DNA of 64,000 nt, taken from NCBI GenBank assembly GCA_035651655.1, contig DASRFG010000033.1, positions 1 through 64,000 of the forward strand, in the 5' to 3' direction. Under the pieces are notes generated by a model. That model ran no database searches, was not told the origin of the DNA, and saw nothing but the letters and a program-made list of their open reading frames with translations. The stretch comes from Terriglobales bacterium. Lineage in GTDB: Bacteria > Acidobacteriota > Terriglobia > Terriglobales > Acidobacteriaceae. Positions 62,861 to 64,000 of this stretch are shown in pieces. A program made the position numbers and the translations under genes. Position 1 is the stretch's first letter. Each line of letters opens with the position of its first letter.

Positions 62861-63301
62861 ATGCCAACCCACGGAAGTGAATCGCCGGCAGCAGGGACTG
62901 TTTTAGTGGTTGACGACGATCACGCCATGCTCCGTTACTTACGCACCCTCCTGGAAATGCACGGCTACGACGTGGAAACAGCCACCAGCGGAAGGGAAGC
63001 CTTGGGGCGAGTGCAGTCGGGATTGTCGCCGGACGTCGTCCTGCTGGACATCAACATGCCGGGAATGGACGGGCTGGAGACCTTGCAGGAGCTACTCGAC
63101 TACGAGCCGGATTTGAAGGTCATTATGTGCTCTTGCGTGACCGATCCGCGTAAGACCATGGCCGCATTCTTGATTGGGGCGCAAGACTTCATCCCCAAGC
63201 CCTTTTGCCATCCCGATCTCCTGGCCGCGCTGGAGCGCTCCCTGCAATCCTTGGGTGCGACGACGGCAGTGCGCTGGGAAGCCGTGCGGGACATCTGCTA
63301 A
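62861..63301 (+). CDS. Stand-alone response-regulator receiver protein
   Basis: This 146-residue protein contains one CheY-like receiver domain with all the phosphotransfer residues: acidic VVDDDH (near 16-21), phospho-Asp in VVLLDINMPGMDG (near 61), and Lys in IPKPFCHPD (near 112). The switch Thr/Ser position reads CSCVTDP, so Ser-Cys replaces the usual Thr/Ser-Ala. A short tail carries no output domain, so it would act by protein-protein contact. No kinase is encoded in the window. Confidence 0.93.
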   Translation: MPTHGSESPAAGTVLVVDDDHAMLRYLRTLLEMHGYDVETATSGREALGRVQSGLSPDVVLLDINMPGMDGLETLQELLDYEPDLKVIMCSCVTDPRKTMAAFLIGAQDFIPKPFCHPDLLAALERSLQSLGATTAVRWEAVRDIC

Positions 63302-63615
63302 AGCTTGTTTGGCCTTCCTTGTGACTACGCCCTGAATCTAGGTCTGTTCGCGCTAAAAATCCTCAATCCAAGGGTAAGCCGCGGTTAGAAAGGTTACTGT
63401 GGTCACCGGAATCCCCGTGGGATGACGGGTCAGAGGAGAGGGCGCTTCTCAGCCTTGCCGATACTGCGCAAAAGCTTGCAACCGCGTAGCACCTTGTGGT
63501 TGCAGACCGCTGAATTCAGAACACTTCGCGACGCTCGTCCCGGCAGCAGAATTGCAAACTGCGAAGCTGCCCATGCGCGCATTCTGGCATGGACACACGA
63601 TCTCCCGAGGTACGA
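63302..63615. other. Intergenic region, 314 bases
   Basis: There is no supported gene. It contains a GC/AT mosaic with GGTTACTGTGGTCACCGGAA near 63393, which holds a GGTTAC/GGTCACC partial repeat. I see no clear terminator for the receiver gene. Confidence 0.35.
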
Positions 63616-64000
63616 ATGGCCTACAAAGAAACCTTCTGGATGGCATGCGACACTATTGACCACACCCGCGCCGAGTACGGGCCGTTTACCAGCCGCCTGG
63701 AAGCGGAAGTGGAAGCCCGCAAGCTGGGCTTTTGTTACCTGCTCCGCTACGAGCATGAGATCGGCGAGAACAACGAAATCGAAGATGTGCGGGTCATCTT
63801 CGTGGAGTTACCGGAATCGCCCCAGCCGATCGTTCCCCGGCATGTCTCCAAGCTGTACACCCGTTGTGCCACCTGCGGCGAGTCCTCAAGCCATGGCAAG
63901 AGCTGGCAAGCCGAGGTGTGGGCGGACATTCATGAGTTCGAACATAATCGTCACCTGGTCCGTCTTTTTGAGCACAGCCGCCAAGAGGGGTTAAAGGAAA
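63616..64000 (+). CDS. Hypothetical protein, 3' end cut by window edge
   Basis: The frame is open from the ATG at 63616 to the window end (128 codons), starting MAYKETFWMACDTIDHTRAE. It is strongly charged, with an acidic middle (EHEIGENNEIEDVRVIFVEL) and a Cys pair, C94-x2-C97 (TRCATCGES), followed by His-rich HEFEHNRH. No signal peptide or membrane segment is seen. It could be a small metal-binding protein. The codon pattern and the absence of stops support a real gene. Family unrecognised. Confidence 0.65.
   Translation, partial: MAYKETFWMACDTIDHTRAEYGPFTSRLEAEVEARKLGFCYLLRYEHEIGENNEIEDVRVIFVELPESPQPIVPRHVSKLYTRCATCGESSSHGKSWQAEVWADIHEFEHNRHLVRLFEHSRQEGLKE

Noticed and set aside
63422..63994. 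Rightward 190-codon frame near the right edge
   Set aside because: It overlaps the better frame starting at 63616, and its translation is Arg/Ser/Pro-rich shadow sequence.

Overview
The window is a continuous, gene-dense piece of a bacterial chromosome with high GC content and about 58 supported protein genes. I see no rRNA, tRNA, CRISPR array, intact insertion sequence or prophage. The gene mix points to a Gram-negative soil bacterium, most likely an acidobacterium (Koribacter/Terriglobia-like). That mix is a secretin and type IV pilus system, TolC, a beta-barrel porin, FecR-type secreted proteins, solo LuxR and receiver proteins, and an RNase E/G with a giant acidic insert. The taxonomic call is an inference from content and style, not from a marker gene.

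Layout. (1) 1-10.2 kb, almost all leftward: histidine ammonia-lyase, then an acyl-CoA catabolic block. The block holds a hotdog thioesterase, two crotonase-fold proteins, HMG-CoA lyase, a methylcrotonyl-CoA-carboxylase-type carboxyltransferase, a B12-binding mutase subunit, an AlkA-type glycosylase and an acyl-CoA mutase large subunit. It reads as leucine/branched-chain catabolism. A short dispersed repeat (core ACCACAGAGACACGGAGG) occupies the gaps between these genes. (2) 10.3-13.3 kb, leftward: a family 2 glycosyltransferase and a TolC-like outer-membrane factor. (3) 13.6-23.2 kb, rightward: truA, an aldehyde dehydrogenase, a Cys-pair protein, an isopropylmalate-synthase-like carboxyltransferase, an M20 peptidase overlapping an exported amidohydrolase, an HtrA protease and a peptidoglycan-binding-like protein. 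(4) 23.2-26.6 kb: signalling genes, namely receiver-PilZ, an Asp-less LuxR-type regulator and a membrane diguanylate cyclase. (5) 26.6-29.3 kb, leftward: alanine dehydrogenase and a semialdehyde-type dehydrogenase. (6) 29.6-40.1 kb, rightward: a FecR protein, the elongasome genes mreB-mreC-mreD-mrdA-rodA, and RNase E/G. (7) 41.4-47.4 kb, rightward: a small helix-turn-helix protein followed by pilM-N-O-P-Q behind a good sigma70-type promoter. (8) 47.5-51.3 kb: an M24 peptidase, accB, accC and thiE. (9) 51.3-57.8 kb: two APC permeases, a two-TM potassium-channel/RCK protein, the bifunctional NAD(P)HX repair enzyme and tsaE. (10) 57.8-61.5 kb, leftward: an unusual set of exported proteins (porin-like barrel, mono-haem cytochrome c, a CuA-type cupredoxin fusion, and a small protein carrying the same C-terminal domain), preceded by a secreted Ig-like protein. 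(11) 61.9-64 kb, rightward: two overlapping LuxR-HTH mini-proteins, a stand-alone receiver and a truncated unknown protein.

The strongest candidate for an undescribed system is region 10. Four exported proteins are encoded together. One has the complete CuA ligand pattern (His, Cys-x3-Cys, His, Met) outside any cytochrome oxidase or nitrous-oxide reductase context. It is fused to a Cys-containing domain that also occurs alone next door, and it sits beside a c-type cytochrome and an outer-membrane barrel. This looks like a small cell-envelope copper/haem electron-transfer module, but its function is unknown. Other points of interest are the Phe/Gln active-site signature of the acyl-CoA mutase, the phospho-Asp to Glu change in the LuxR regulator, the TIGYQ potassium filter, and the roughly 400-residue insert in RNase E/G.
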